Source: Bacteroidota bacterium (GTDB taxonomy: Bacteria > Bacteroidota > Ignavibacteria > Kapaibacteriales > UBA961). Taken from it: a stretch of DNA of 50,113 nt. The position numbers and the translations under genes were made by a program. The notes under the pieces are model-generated. The model was not told where the DNA came from and did not search any database. It saw only the letters and a list, made by a program, of their open reading frames with translations. The stretch lies in assembly GCA_005788035.1 (NCBI GenBank), contig SXZI01000171.1:1-50113 (forward strand), read 5' to 3'. How positions within the stretch are numbered: the first letter of the stretch is position 1; each line of letters starts with the position of its first letter. This document shows, one piece after another, positions 32,863 through 41,254 of the stretch.

Positions 32863-35316
32863 TCATTCACTCTTTTTCTTAATAGTCTTTTTGGCTGTGG
32901 ACTTTTTTGTTGTTGATTTTTTAATCGTCTTCTTTGTTGCTGTAGTCTTTTTTTCTGCTGTCTTTTTCACGGCCTTTTCATCTTTTTTAGCAGATCCCTG
33001 TTTTGTTTTAGAAGGGTATTTTTCAAGAGTTTTTCCTTGATCCTTCGCTAGATCATGACATTGCTCCAAAGTCAATGAGCTTGGTTCAGTTCCTTTTGGA
33101 ATCTTCACATTGCTTTTACCATAGCTGATATAGGGACCAAATCTTCCATTGACAATCGTGATTTCGGATTGTTCTGGAAATTCTTTGATGAGTCTTGCCG
33201 CCAGCACTTCACGTTTTTGTATTATGCGCTCAATTGCTTGATCAAGTTCTATTGTGTAGGGGTCATCCTCAGGTTTCAAAGAGGTGAATACAGAGTTATG
33301 AACAATGTAAGGGCCGAATCTTCCGATACCTACTTTCACCTCTTTTTCTTCAAACAAACCCAGCGAACGGGGTAATTTGAATAAATCTAATGCTTCTTCA
33401 AGCGTAATTGTAGATATGGATTGGTGTTGCTTTAAGCTTGCAAATTTTGGTGCAATTTCTCCACCAGTTTCACCAATTTGGACAGCAGATCCAAAACGAG
33501 TCAAAGTAGCATAGACAGTCATGCCAGAAGTTGGATCAATGCCCAGTTCTCGAGCACTCGATGCTCGTTTCTGTGGCCCCGTCATGATTTTATTAACTTC
33601 GGTATGGAATGGGGTATAGAAATCTTCCAACATTTTATTCCATTCCAATTCGCCTCTGGCAATTTCATCAAACTGACTTTCAACATTAGCAGTGAAATTA
33701 TAGTCTATGATATTTCCAAAATTCTCTACGAGAAAATCATTGACAATCATGCCTATATCAGTAGGAAAGAGTTTTGACTTTTCTGCTCCATGATTTTCAG
33801 AAAGTGTTTCTTTTGTGATAGTTCCCTGTAATAAGGAAAGGGAAATATATTCTCTTTTTTTTCCATCACGATTGTCTTTTATGACATAATTTCTTTTCTG
33901 TATCGTTGAAATAGTTGGGGCATAAGTACTAGGTCTTCCAATACCTAATTCTTCAAGCTTCTTCACTAAACTTGCTTCAGTATAGCGTGCGGGAGGTTTC
34001 GAAAAGCGTTGGACTGCTTTGATGGATTCATTTCTTGGATGTTCGCCTTTTGTAAGTGCAGGCAATCTTTTTTCATCTTCTTGTTCAGTCTCTTCATCAT
34101 GTGATTCTGAATACACCGCAAGAAAACCATCAAATTTGATTACTTCTCCGGATGCTATGAATGTATGAGGAGAAGATGGATCTATTTCTATGGATGCTAT
34201 TGTCTTTTCAAGTTTTGCATCTGCCATTTGGGAAGCAATAGCTCTTTTACGAATCAAATCGTACAGTCTTGATTCATCTTTACCAATTGAAGGCATGGCA
34301 GCAAAGTCTGTTGGTCTTATGGCTTCATGGGCTTCTTGAGCATTACTTGATTTATTCTGATACTTCCTTGTCTGAACATAATCTTTTCCAAAAGAGCGTT
34401 CAATTTCTGAAGAACATAAGGAAATTGCATCATCAGATAAATTCACTGAATCAGTACGCATATATGTTATATGCCCCGCTTCATATAATATCTGAGCTAT
34501 GCGCATTGTTCTATCAATGGAGAATCCAAGTTTTCTGCTTGCTTCCTGCTGAAGGGTTGAAGTTGTAAATGGTGGAGAAGGAGATTTCTTACCAGGTTTG
34601 GTTTCGACATTGCTGATTAGGTATGATGCATTCGAGCAATGTTGTAGAAAATGTTCTGCTTCTTCTGCACTATCGAATTTTGTAGATAATTCGGCCTGGA
34701 ATTGGGCTTGGTCTTTTTCAGTCAGGAAAATCCCAGTAACCTTGAAAGAAGATTGTGCATTGAAATCTAGTATTTCTCGTTCACGTTCAACGATTAACCG
34801 CACCGCAACAGATTGCACTCTTCCGGCAGACAGGGATGGCCTTACCTTTCTCCAAAGAATTGGAGATAATTCAAATCCCACGAGACGATCCAATACTCTT
34901 CGTGCTTGCTGCGCATTCACTAGGTCATAATCTATTTCGCGAGGTTGTTCAATTGCTTTTAAGATTGCTTTTTTCGTGACTTCATGATAGACAAAACGCT
35001 TAGAATTAGCTGCATTTAATCCCAGTACATCGTATAAATGCCATGCAATTGCTTCACCTTCTCGATCTTCATCGGTGGCTAGCCAAACAGTTTCAACTTT
35101 TTTAGAAATCTTCTTCAACTCGGAAACAACCTGCTCTTTACCTTCGGAGATAATATATTCAGGTTTGAATCCATGTTGAACATCAATAGCACCATTGCCT
35201 TTTGCTAAATCGCGGATATGCCCCATGGAGGCTTTCACGACAAAGTCTTTTCCAAGATATCCTTCGATTGTCTTTGCTTTTGCAGGTGATTCAACTATGA
35301 CGAGGTGTTTTGCCAT
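32863..35316 (-). CDS. topA: DNA topoisomerase I
   Basis: An 817-residue type IA topoisomerase relaxing negative supercoils. The Toprim domain starts VIVESPAKAKTIEGYLG and includes ATDEDREGEAIAWHL; the active-site tyrosine is in HITYMRTDSVNLS. The C-terminal part lacks zinc-finger cysteines and instead has repeats of the GRFGPYI type (GIGRFGPYIVHNS, VNGRFGPYISYGK). The last 60 residues are a lysine-rich tail (KKTIKKSTTKKSTAKKTIKK), as in several actinobacterial and Bacteroidota enzymes. It follows fur after eight bases. The stop touches the DprE1-like gene on the other strand with no gap. Confidence 0.97.
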   Translation of the reverse strand: MAKHLVIVESPAKAKTIEGYLGKDFVVKASMGHIRDLAKGNGAIDVQHGFKPEYIISEGKEQVVSELKKISKKVETVWLATDEDREGEAIAWHLYDVLGLNAANSKRFVYHEVTKKAILKAIEQPREIDYDLVNAQQARRVLDRLVGFELSPILWRKVRPSLSAGRVQSVAVRLIVEREREILDFNAQSSFKVTGIFLTEKDQAQFQAELSTKFDSAEEAEHFLQHCSNASYLISNVETKPGKKSPSPPFTTSTLQQEASRKLGFSIDRTMRIAQILYEAGHITYMRTDSVNLSDDAISLCSSEIERSFGKDYVQTRKYQNKSSNAQEAHEAIRPTDFAAMPSIGKDESRLYDLIRKRAIASQMADAKLEKTIASIEIDPSSPHTFIASGEVIKFDGFLAVYSESHDEETEQEDEKRLPALTKGEHPRNESIKAVQRFSKPPARYTEASLVKKLEELGIGRPSTYAPTISTIQKRNYVIKDNRDGKKREYISLSLLQGTITKETLSENHGAEKSKLFPTDIGMIVNDFLVENFGNIIDYNFTANVESQFDEIARGELEWNKMLEDFYTPFHTEVNKIMTGPQKRASSARELGIDPTSGMTVYATLTRFGSAVQIGETGGEIAPKFASLKQHQSISTITLEEALDLFKLPRSLGLFEEKEVKVGIGRFGPYIVHNSVFTSLKPEDDPYTIELDQAIERIIQKREVLAARLIKEFPEQSEITIVNGRFGPYISYGKSNVKIPKGTEPSSLTLEQCHDLAKDQGKTLEKYPSKTKQGSAKKDEKAVKKTAEKKTTATKKTIKKSTTKKSTAKKTIKKKSE

Positions 35317-35324
35317 TGATGGTT

Positions 35325-35786
35325 CTATTTATTGTGTTCACAAGTGTTTATGTCTTTGCATACCCCAAAAATCTGCAAAGAATGCTTCATTGGTGTAAAC
35401 TCAAACTGATTGCACACATCTTGCTCAATGGCATGAAGTGTATCGACATTGAACTCAATGATATGCCCACATTCAACACAGATTAAGTGATCATGGTTCG
35501 GCTTACGTGCCGAAAGTTCAAAATGCGCGCTTTCTGATTGAAAGCGATGTTTCGTTAAAATACCGCACTTGGTTAATAAGTCCAAAGTGGAGTATATGGT
35601 TGCTCTGGAAATTCGAGCACCGGTAGAATGAATATGAAAGTATAATTCATCTGCACTGAAATGTCTGTCCAATGATGCAATATGTTCCAAAACAAGAAAA
35701 CGCTCCTGCGTATTTCTGTACATTTTCTGTTTAAGGAAGTCAGCAAAATCCTTCTTTAATTGTTCTATCGAAACCGGATTGGCCAT
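35325..35786 (-). CDS. Fur/PerR family transcriptional regulator
   Basis: A 153-residue metal-responsive regulator. The winged helix is in HFSADELYFHIHSTGARIS and RATIYSTLDLLTKCG. The dimerisation domain has the metal site PNHDHLICVECGHIIEF, with a CxxC pair, and a second cysteine pair near the C terminus in VCKDINTCEH, fitting a structural zinc. Whether it senses iron, zinc, manganese or peroxide cannot be told. The ATG at 35786 is good. It is transcribed just ahead of topA with an eight-base gap, an uncommon pairing. The 216 bases to the speA start hold its promoter. Confidence 0.92.
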   Translation of the reverse strand: MANPVSIEQLKKDFADFLKQKMYRNTQERFLVLEHIASLDRHFSADELYFHIHSTGARISRATIYSTLDLLTKCGILTKHRFQSESAHFELSARKPNHDHLICVECGHIIEFNVDTLHAIEQDVCNQFEFTPMKHSLQIFGVCKDINTCEHNK

Positions 35787-35930
35787 ATTAGGGCAAAGAA
35801 ACGTTCAGAATGCCATTATACCTGAAATTTCATTCAGAGCCGGTCAATATACACATTTTTTATCATGGCCATCAAATGGCAATAGCTGTGTTTTTCCTCT
35901 GATTTAACGTGTTAATTGGTGAAACAAGCG

Positions 35931-35938
35931 TATTTTTG
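35931..35938 (+). promoter_or_regulatory. TATTTTTG, putative -7 element of speA
   Basis: An exact TAnnTTTG match 64 bases before the chosen TTG start of speA. It lies downstream of the ORF-track start (35916), so that start would not be on the transcript. Confidence 0.45.
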
Positions 35939-35990
35939 CCGATTGAAGGTTGTTTTTGAACTTAACCTTTTCGACGAAATTCTTGTCTTT

Positions 35991-35994
35991 GGAG
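35991..35994 (+). promoter_or_regulatory. Shine-Dalgarno deciding the speA TTG start
   Basis: GGAG with eight bases to the TTG at 36003. No ATG is available near the expected N terminus, so this site decides the start. Confidence 0.55.
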
Positions 35995-36002
35995 TTACCT
36001 CA

Positions 36003-37901
36003 TTGAGAAAATGGCGCATAGAAGATGCTTTGGAAATGTACAATGTCAGTGGATGGGGCATTGATTATTTCGGAGTCAATGAACATGGAAATGTCACGGT
36101 TAGCCCACGTAGGAAGTCCGGTCCGGCCATAGATTTAAAGGAATTGATCCAAGAATTGACCTTGCGTGATGTTGCTCTGCCCGTGTTGTTACGATTCCCC
36201 GACATTTTGGATGATCGCATCGAGATGATATCATCATGCTTTAAGAATGCATCAACTGAATATGGTTACAGTGGTAGATATTACAGCGTTTATCCAATTA
36301 AGGTGAATCAACAAAGACCTGTCGTTGAAGAGTTGGTGCGTCAGGGAAAACGTTTTTCCATAGGGCTTGAAGCAGGTTCGAAACCTGAATTACATGCAGT
36401 TCTTGCAATCATGGACAATCCTGATGCATTGATCATTTGCAATGGCTATAAAGATGAAGATTTCATTGAACTGGCATTGCTAGCTCAGAAAATGGGAAAG
36501 AAGATTTTCATTGTGGTTGAAAAATTAAATGAGTTAAAGCTGATAAGATCTTTATCAAAACGCTTGAATGTAAAGCCAAACATCGGTATCCGCATAAAGC
36601 TTGCCGCTTCAGGATCTGGAAAATGGGAAGAATCCGGTGGTGATGGTTCTAAATTCGGTTTAAATGCAGGTGAATTGATAGAAGCAATTGATTATGCAGA
36701 AAAGGAAGGAATCAAAGACTGCATAAAACTCATCCATTTTCATCTCGGAAGTCAAATTACTAATATCAGAAAAATCAAGGCGGGTCTTCGAGAGGTGGCT
36801 CAATTTTTTGTGCAATTGCAAAAGATAGGTTGTGACATAGAATTTGTTGACATAGGAGGGGGTTTAGGAGTTGATTATGATGGCACTCGCTCATCAGCAG
36901 TGAACAGTATCAATTATTCCATTCAGGAATATGCAAATGATGCCATTTATACCCTGAAAGATGCTGCAGACAAGCATGGATTCAATCATCCAAATATTGT
37001 TACTGAATCGGGTAGGGCGCTCACTGCTCATCATTCCATTCTTGTATTCAATGTCCTGGAGAAATCCTCCATTCCAACAGTAGGCGGTAAAGACATTGAA
37101 ATTGAAGAATCCGATCATGAAATAGTGACAGAATTAAAAACTATACTCAAGCGATTGTCTGCCAGGACGATGATAGAGGCATGGCATGATGCGCAGCACA
37201 ATCGAGAGGAAGCATTGGACTTATTCAATCTTGGTTTATTGGATTTGCATACAAGAGCACAAGTTGAACAATTATTCTGGACAATCGCTGTAGAGGTTCG
37301 TGATCTTGCGGATGCAATGAAACAACCTCCGGAAGAAATGAAATATCTAAGCAAACTTCTTTCCGATAAGTATTTCTGTAATTTTTCGCTTTTCCAATCA
37401 TTACCGGATATGTGGGCCGTGGATCAGTTATTCCCGATCATGCCTATTCATCGTTTGCATGAAAAGCCGATGCGCGAAGGAACACTGCAAGACATAACAT
37501 GTGATTCAGATGGAAAAATTGATAAGTTCATCGGAACTCGTGATGCAATTCCCAATCTTCCATTGCATGAATTCAAAGAAAACGAACCGTATTATCTCGC
37601 TGTATTTTTAGTTGGAGCATATCAGGAAATTCTTGGGGATTTGCACAACTTATTTGGTGACACAAATGCTGTGCATGTTTCTATTGATGGAAAAGGGTAT
37701 AGCATTGATCAAGTCATAGATGGAGAATCTGTTGCAGATGTATTGGACTATGTTCAATTCTCTGCAAAAAAACTGGTTCGTACAATGGAAACGTGGGTGA
37801 GTAATTCAGTTAAAGACGGAAGAATAAGTGTTGCTGAAGGAAAAGAATTCCTGACAATTTATCGGTCAGGGCTTTATGGTTATACATATCTCGAAGAGTG
37901 A
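36003..37901 (+). CDS. speA: biosynthetic arginine decarboxylase
   Basis: A 632-residue PLP enzyme making agmatine from arginine for polyamine synthesis. I place the start at TTG 36003 (LRKWRIEDALEMYN), since family members begin close to this point, a GGAG lies eight bases upstream, and a promoter box excludes the track start. The PLP lysine is in YSVYPIKVNQQRPVVEEL; the glycine-rich phosphate site is VDIGGGLGVDYDG. The C-terminal half has the long helical insertion of SpeA and ends YGYTYLEE. The next gene, NamZ-like, starts on the last base of its stop codon. Arginase-like agmatine enzymes are not in view. Confidence 0.94.
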   Translation: MRKWRIEDALEMYNVSGWGIDYFGVNEHGNVTVSPRRKSGPAIDLKELIQELTLRDVALPVLLRFPDILDDRIEMISSCFKNASTEYGYSGRYYSVYPIKVNQQRPVVEELVRQGKRFSIGLEAGSKPELHAVLAIMDNPDALIICNGYKDEDFIELALLAQKMGKKIFIVVEKLNELKLIRSLSKRLNVKPNIGIRIKLAASGSGKWEESGGDGSKFGLNAGELIEAIDYAEKEGIKDCIKLIHFHLGSQITNIRKIKAGLREVAQFFVQLQKIGCDIEFVDIGGGLGVDYDGTRSSAVNSINYSIQEYANDAIYTLKDAADKHGFNHPNIVTESGRALTAHHSILVFNVLEKSSIPTVGGKDIEIEESDHEIVTELKTILKRLSARTMIEAWHDAQHNREEALDLFNLGLLDLHTRAQVEQLFWTIAVEVRDLADAMKQPPEEMKYLSKLLSDKYFCNFSLFQSLPDMWAVDQLFPIMPIHRLHEKPMREGTLQDITCDSDGKIDKFIGTRDAIPNLPLHEFKENEPYYLAVFLVGAYQEILGDLHNLFGDTNAVHVSIDGKGYSIDQVIDGESVADVLDYVQFSAKKLVRTMETWVSNSVKDGRISVAEGKEFLTIYRSGLYGYTYLEE

Positions 37902-39166
37902 TGAAGATTTTCACCCAAGTAAAGATAATTGCGATACTGATATTTATGCAAGGATTGGCGCTATCTCAAGAGTCAAATACCGTTTTGCTAGGCATCGATA
38001 ATTTGATCGAAATGGGTTTTTCTCCACTTGCCGGTAAACGCATTGCATTGCTTACAAACACTTCGGGTAGAACAGGGAATTTAGAACTCACTGCGAGTAT
38101 ATTTGCACAATCAGAGGAATGTTCGCTTGTTTGCATCCTTACACCTGAACATGGGTTTTTTGCAACTGCACCTGCAGGACAGGAAGTAGGAAATGATTCA
38201 TTGTATTCTGTGCCCACTTATTCTCTTTACGGCAAATTCAGAAGACCAGTCAAAAGCATGTTGGAATCTTGTGATATTGTTGTAGTTGACATACAAGATA
38301 TAGGCATCCGTTCTTATACGTATATCTCCACCTTATATAATCTCATGGATGCATGTGCTGAATTCGGTAAGCCGATACTCATCCTTGACAGGCCAAATCC
38401 TCTTGGTGGGTTGATAGTAGATGGTTCAGTAGCTGATCAAGATATGCTTTCTTTTGTAGGTATTGTACCCATTCCTTATCTCCATGGGTTGACAATCGGC
38501 GAATTTGCACTATATGTCAATGGAGAGGGTTTATTGCCTAAGAGAAATGGAAAAACAGTCAAGGCTGAATTGCAGGTTCTGAAGATGAAGTATTGGAAAA
38601 GATCCATGTCATGGGAACAAACAGGTTTGAAATTTGTACCAACTTCACCAAATATCCCAACTGTGAATGCAATCAGAGGGGCAGCGATTACCGGTCCGAT
38701 TGGAGAAATAGGGTCTGCCGGAATAGGTATAGGCACTTCATTTCCATTTCAATACTGTGCTTCACCTGATGTGAATGCTGAAGCTTTTCATGAATATGTA
38801 AAGGAAAATCTAGCCATGTTGGGTATTCAATCTGGAATTGGAGTTTATCGAATTTCATCAGGCAAATATCCCAATAAAGATTGTAAAGGAATCATGGTTT
38901 TTTCAGATGGAAATCCCAATGATAAACCGTATAGCGCGAGTATAGAATTGTTACTAGCACTGCGTCATTTCTTCCCTGAACAATTCACCAAAGACTATGT
39001 GAAAGATGAACCAAAATCAATGTTTAGAAAAATCATTGCAAATAATGAACTTGTGAATGCATTATTAATCAATGGTTCAGATGATGAAGTACGTGCTTCT
39101 ATGAATAAGGGCAAGGAAGAGTTTGAGAGGAAAAGGGAAAAGTACTTTCTTTACCCCATTTATTGA
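37901..39166 (+). CDS. DUF1343 protein, exo-beta-N-acetylmuramidase NamZ-like
   Basis: A 421-residue exported protein. The ATG at 37901 is preferred to the GTG at 37898; residues 1-20 form a signal peptide (IIAILIFMQGLALS). The DUF1343 core begins LLGIDNLIEMGFSPLAGKRI, with LTPEHGFFATAPAGQ, VVDIQDIGIRSYTYISTL and LDRPNPLGG as its conserved motifs. Characterised members (NamZ of Bacillus, and a Tannerella homologue) release N-acetylmuramic acid from the non-reducing ends of peptidoglycan fragments. The signal peptide suggests action in the periplasm, probably in cell-wall recycling. It overlaps speA by one base and plsC on the other strand by seven. Confidence 0.9.
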   Translation: MKIFTQVKIIAILIFMQGLALSQESNTVLLGIDNLIEMGFSPLAGKRIALLTNTSGRTGNLELTASIFAQSEECSLVCILTPEHGFFATAPAGQEVGNDSLYSVPTYSLYGKFRRPVKSMLESCDIVVVDIQDIGIRSYTYISTLYNLMDACAEFGKPILILDRPNPLGGLIVDGSVADQDMLSFVGIVPIPYLHGLTIGEFALYVNGEGLLPKRNGKTVKAELQVLKMKYWKRSMSWEQTGLKFVPTSPNIPTVNAIRGAAITGPIGEIGSAGIGIGTSFPFQYCASPDVNAEAFHEYVKENLAMLGIQSGIGVYRISSGKYPNKDCKGIMVFSDGNPNDKPYSASIELLLALRHFFPEQFTKDYVKDEPKSMFRKIIANNELVNALLINGSDDEVRASMNKGKEEFERKREKYFLYPIY

Positions 39167-39855
39167 ATGCTATCCATTAATTCCTGCAACACTGCTCGAA
39201 ATTTATCAGCTTGTTCATGATCATGTGATATTGCTGTATATGCTGCTCCGATTTTCACTTTGACTGTACCCGGGAATATCAAGAGACCATCCGGCCTTGT
39301 TACTGTTTCTGTCCCAACCATTGCGATTGGAATAATTGGTATTCCTGTTTTGCTTGCCATCAAAAGTGAACCCTGTTTGAAAGGTAGGATATCATGAGGA
39401 GGATAAGACCAAGTGCCCTCAGGAAAAATGATGATGGAATGTCCGTCTTTTATCATGGACTTAGCTTTCAATATTGACATCGCGGCGGCTCTTGGTGAAC
39501 TTCTATCAACGGGAATATATGGGGAAAGTCGAAGAGCTAAACCTATCAATGGGTGATTAAGCAGTTCATGCTTGAAGACAAAGGCCGATCGCTTGGGTAA
39601 AATATCAAGCAAAACAAAAATATCCGCACTGCTTCTATGATTCACGATAAACACAGCTTGTTCAGGAATATGTTCTTCTCCACTCACATCAATGGAGATT
39701 TTGCAATGATCAATCACAGAATGTGCCCAGCGATGGGCAAAATCCTGAAATGCCACTGATATACCTAACAGAGATTTTACTCGATATGAGATAGCAAAAC
39801 CAAGAGTTATGAATACTACTTTGAGTGAACGATATATTGTGAACAGTAGAATCAT
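39160..39855 (-). CDS. plsC: 1-acyl-sn-glycerol-3-phosphate acyltransferase
   Basis: A 231-residue membrane-associated acyltransferase making phosphatidic acid. The catalytic HX4D motif is NHRSSADIF, and the glycerol-phosphate motif is IIFPEGTWSYPP. A hydrophobic N-terminal segment anchors the protein. The track start at 39858 is a TTG; the ATG at 39855 overlaps the permease stop by one base (TGATG) and is preferred. It is cotranscribed with the metal permease, with no obvious functional link. Another acyltransferase of the lipid-A or lysophospholipid group is possible but less likely. Confidence 0.93.
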   Translation of the reverse strand: MILLFTIYRSLKVVFITLGFAISYRVKSLLGISVAFQDFAHRWAHSVIDHCKISIDVSGEEHIPEQAVFIVNHRSSADIFVLLDILPKRSAFVFKHELLNHPLIGLALRLSPYIPVDRSSPRAAAMSILKAKSMIKDGHSIIIFPEGTWSYPPHDILPFKQGSLLMASKTGIPIIPIAMVGTETVTRPDGLLIFPGTVKVKIGAAYTAISHDHEQADKFRAVLQELMDSIQ

Positions 39856-41168
39856 CAATGAATGAATGATGGAGGAATATGTTCGCCATGAGGATCTATG
39901 GAAGGATCACCAAGCAGGGCTTGTAATTTAGTTTCTAATTCAGGTGTAAGAATATGTTCTATGCTTTCAGCATCATCATGAATGTGATCGATGTCGAATT
40001 TAGCAGCATGAATTAAATATGCTTCCCATAAACGATGGAGACGCGTAATTTTTATCCCGCGAAGAAGCCCTTCTTTGCTTATGCACATTGTTTCAGGTTT
40101 TTGTGGCTTAATCGCAAAACCCTGCTTCATTAATCGAGCATTATAGCGCCCGCAATCAGGAACATGACCTTTGAGAAAATCAAGAGGTATATGTGCATAT
40201 TGTGGCAAAGAAAGTCCATTCGATTGCTCAACATGATGATAAGCATACTTTAAGATATTGTCTTCGATCGTTTGATGATGATGTTTTTTTTGTACGATGA
40301 TTCTACTTACAATTCCTCTTTGAGGTGCAAATAAAGCCGATACACAAAAAAGAAGTGATAAAACTAAAACTATTGTCGCTCCTGTTGGTATGTGAGGAAA
40401 CAGAATTGTTAACACTATTCCAAAGAATGAAGCCAGAATAGCTGAAGATACTGCAATGAGGAATATGGCTTGAAGATCTCTTTTCCAAAAACTTGCAATT
40501 GCATAGGGTATAATCAGAAGAGATCCGATGAGTATAGCGCCAGTAGCTGTTATTCCAGTTACGATGCTTGCTATGAGCATGATTTGCAGAATAACTTGCA
40601 ATAGCTCTACCGGTAGTCCGATGAAACGGGCAAATTCTCTATCAAAAATAAGCATGGTCAATTCTTTTCTCAGTAAAACTATTCCAAGCAATGTGAATGA
40701 GCATGTACATAAGAGGGGAATAATATCATCAAGCAACATTCCGGAAGCTTTGCCGAGAAGGAACATATCGAGACCGGATTGTTGTCCATTTCCTGATTGT
40801 TGGATAAATGTCAAGAGAAGTATCCCGACCCCAAAAAACACAGAAAGTACTATTCCTGTAGCAGCATCCTGTTTGATTTTTGTATGAGTATGCAACCACT
40901 GAATTGTGTATAGTCCAAACCATCCTGCAAGAGCTGCACCCAGGAATAAGGATATTGATGACTTCTCGCCTGAAATCAGAAATGCAATACATAAGCCAGG
41001 TAATACTGCATGTGCAATAGCATCACCCGTCAATGACTGCTTCCTTAACACTGTTAAGGTGCCAATGGCTGCAGATTGAATGGCAATGAGAATACATCCT
41101 GATAAGACTATCAAAATGCTTGGATTTACCAGAAGATCAATGATATTACGAAAGGAAAGTGATTCCAT
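39855..41168 (-). CDS. Mn/Zn-type ABC permease fused to a DtxR-like C-terminal domain
   Basis: A 437-residue fusion. Residues 1-300 are a TroC/MntC-type permease with eight or nine hydrophobic segments, including LRKQSLTGDAIAHAVLPGLC and ATGAILIGSLLIIPYAIASF. After a histidine-rich linker (KKHHHQTIEDN) the last 130 residues resemble the DtxR/MntR family: a winged helix region, then LLRGIKITRLHRLWEAYLIH and DHIHDDAESIEHILTPELE, which carry the metal-site residues, and a closing DPSIDPHGEHIPP. Such permease-regulator fusions occur in Bacteroidota. The matching ATPase is probably 26848-27624. The fused part could sense metal on the cytoplasmic side and gate transport; that is inference. Confidence 0.9.
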   Translation of the reverse strand: MESLSFRNIIDLLVNPSILIVLSGCILIAIQSAAIGTLTVLRKQSLTGDAIAHAVLPGLCIAFLISGEKSSISLFLGAALAGWFGLYTIQWLHTHTKIKQDAATGIVLSVFFGVGILLLTFIQQSGNGQQSGLDMFLLGKASGMLLDDIIPLLCTCSFTLLGIVLLRKELTMLIFDREFARFIGLPVELLQVILQIMLIASIVTGITATGAILIGSLLIIPYAIASFWKRDLQAIFLIAVSSAILASFFGIVLTILFPHIPTGATIVLVLSLLFCVSALFAPQRGIVSRIIVQKKHHHQTIEDNILKYAYHHVEQSNGLSLPQYAHIPLDFLKGHVPDCGRYNARLMKQGFAIKPQKPETMCISKEGLLRGIKITRLHRLWEAYLIHAAKFDIDHIHDDAESIEHILTPELETKLQALLGDPSIDPHGEHIPPSFIH

Positions 41169-41254
41169 ATTCCTAAATTACATAAAATGAATATGACCTT
41201 CTATCGTCTATTTAGATCTTGTGAACACTAATCGTTACTGGAAACCGATCTTAC

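Noticed and set aside
32877-33010. AT-rich, repeat-like stretch at the end of topA
   Set aside because: It is the coding sequence of the lysine-rich tail, in frame and without an exact repeat unit.
35815-35820. TATAAT on the minus strand upstream of fur as a sigma-70 promoter
   Set aside because: The nearest TTGACC lies 21 bases away, too far for the usual 17-base spacing, and this lineage probably uses TAnnTTTG promoters.
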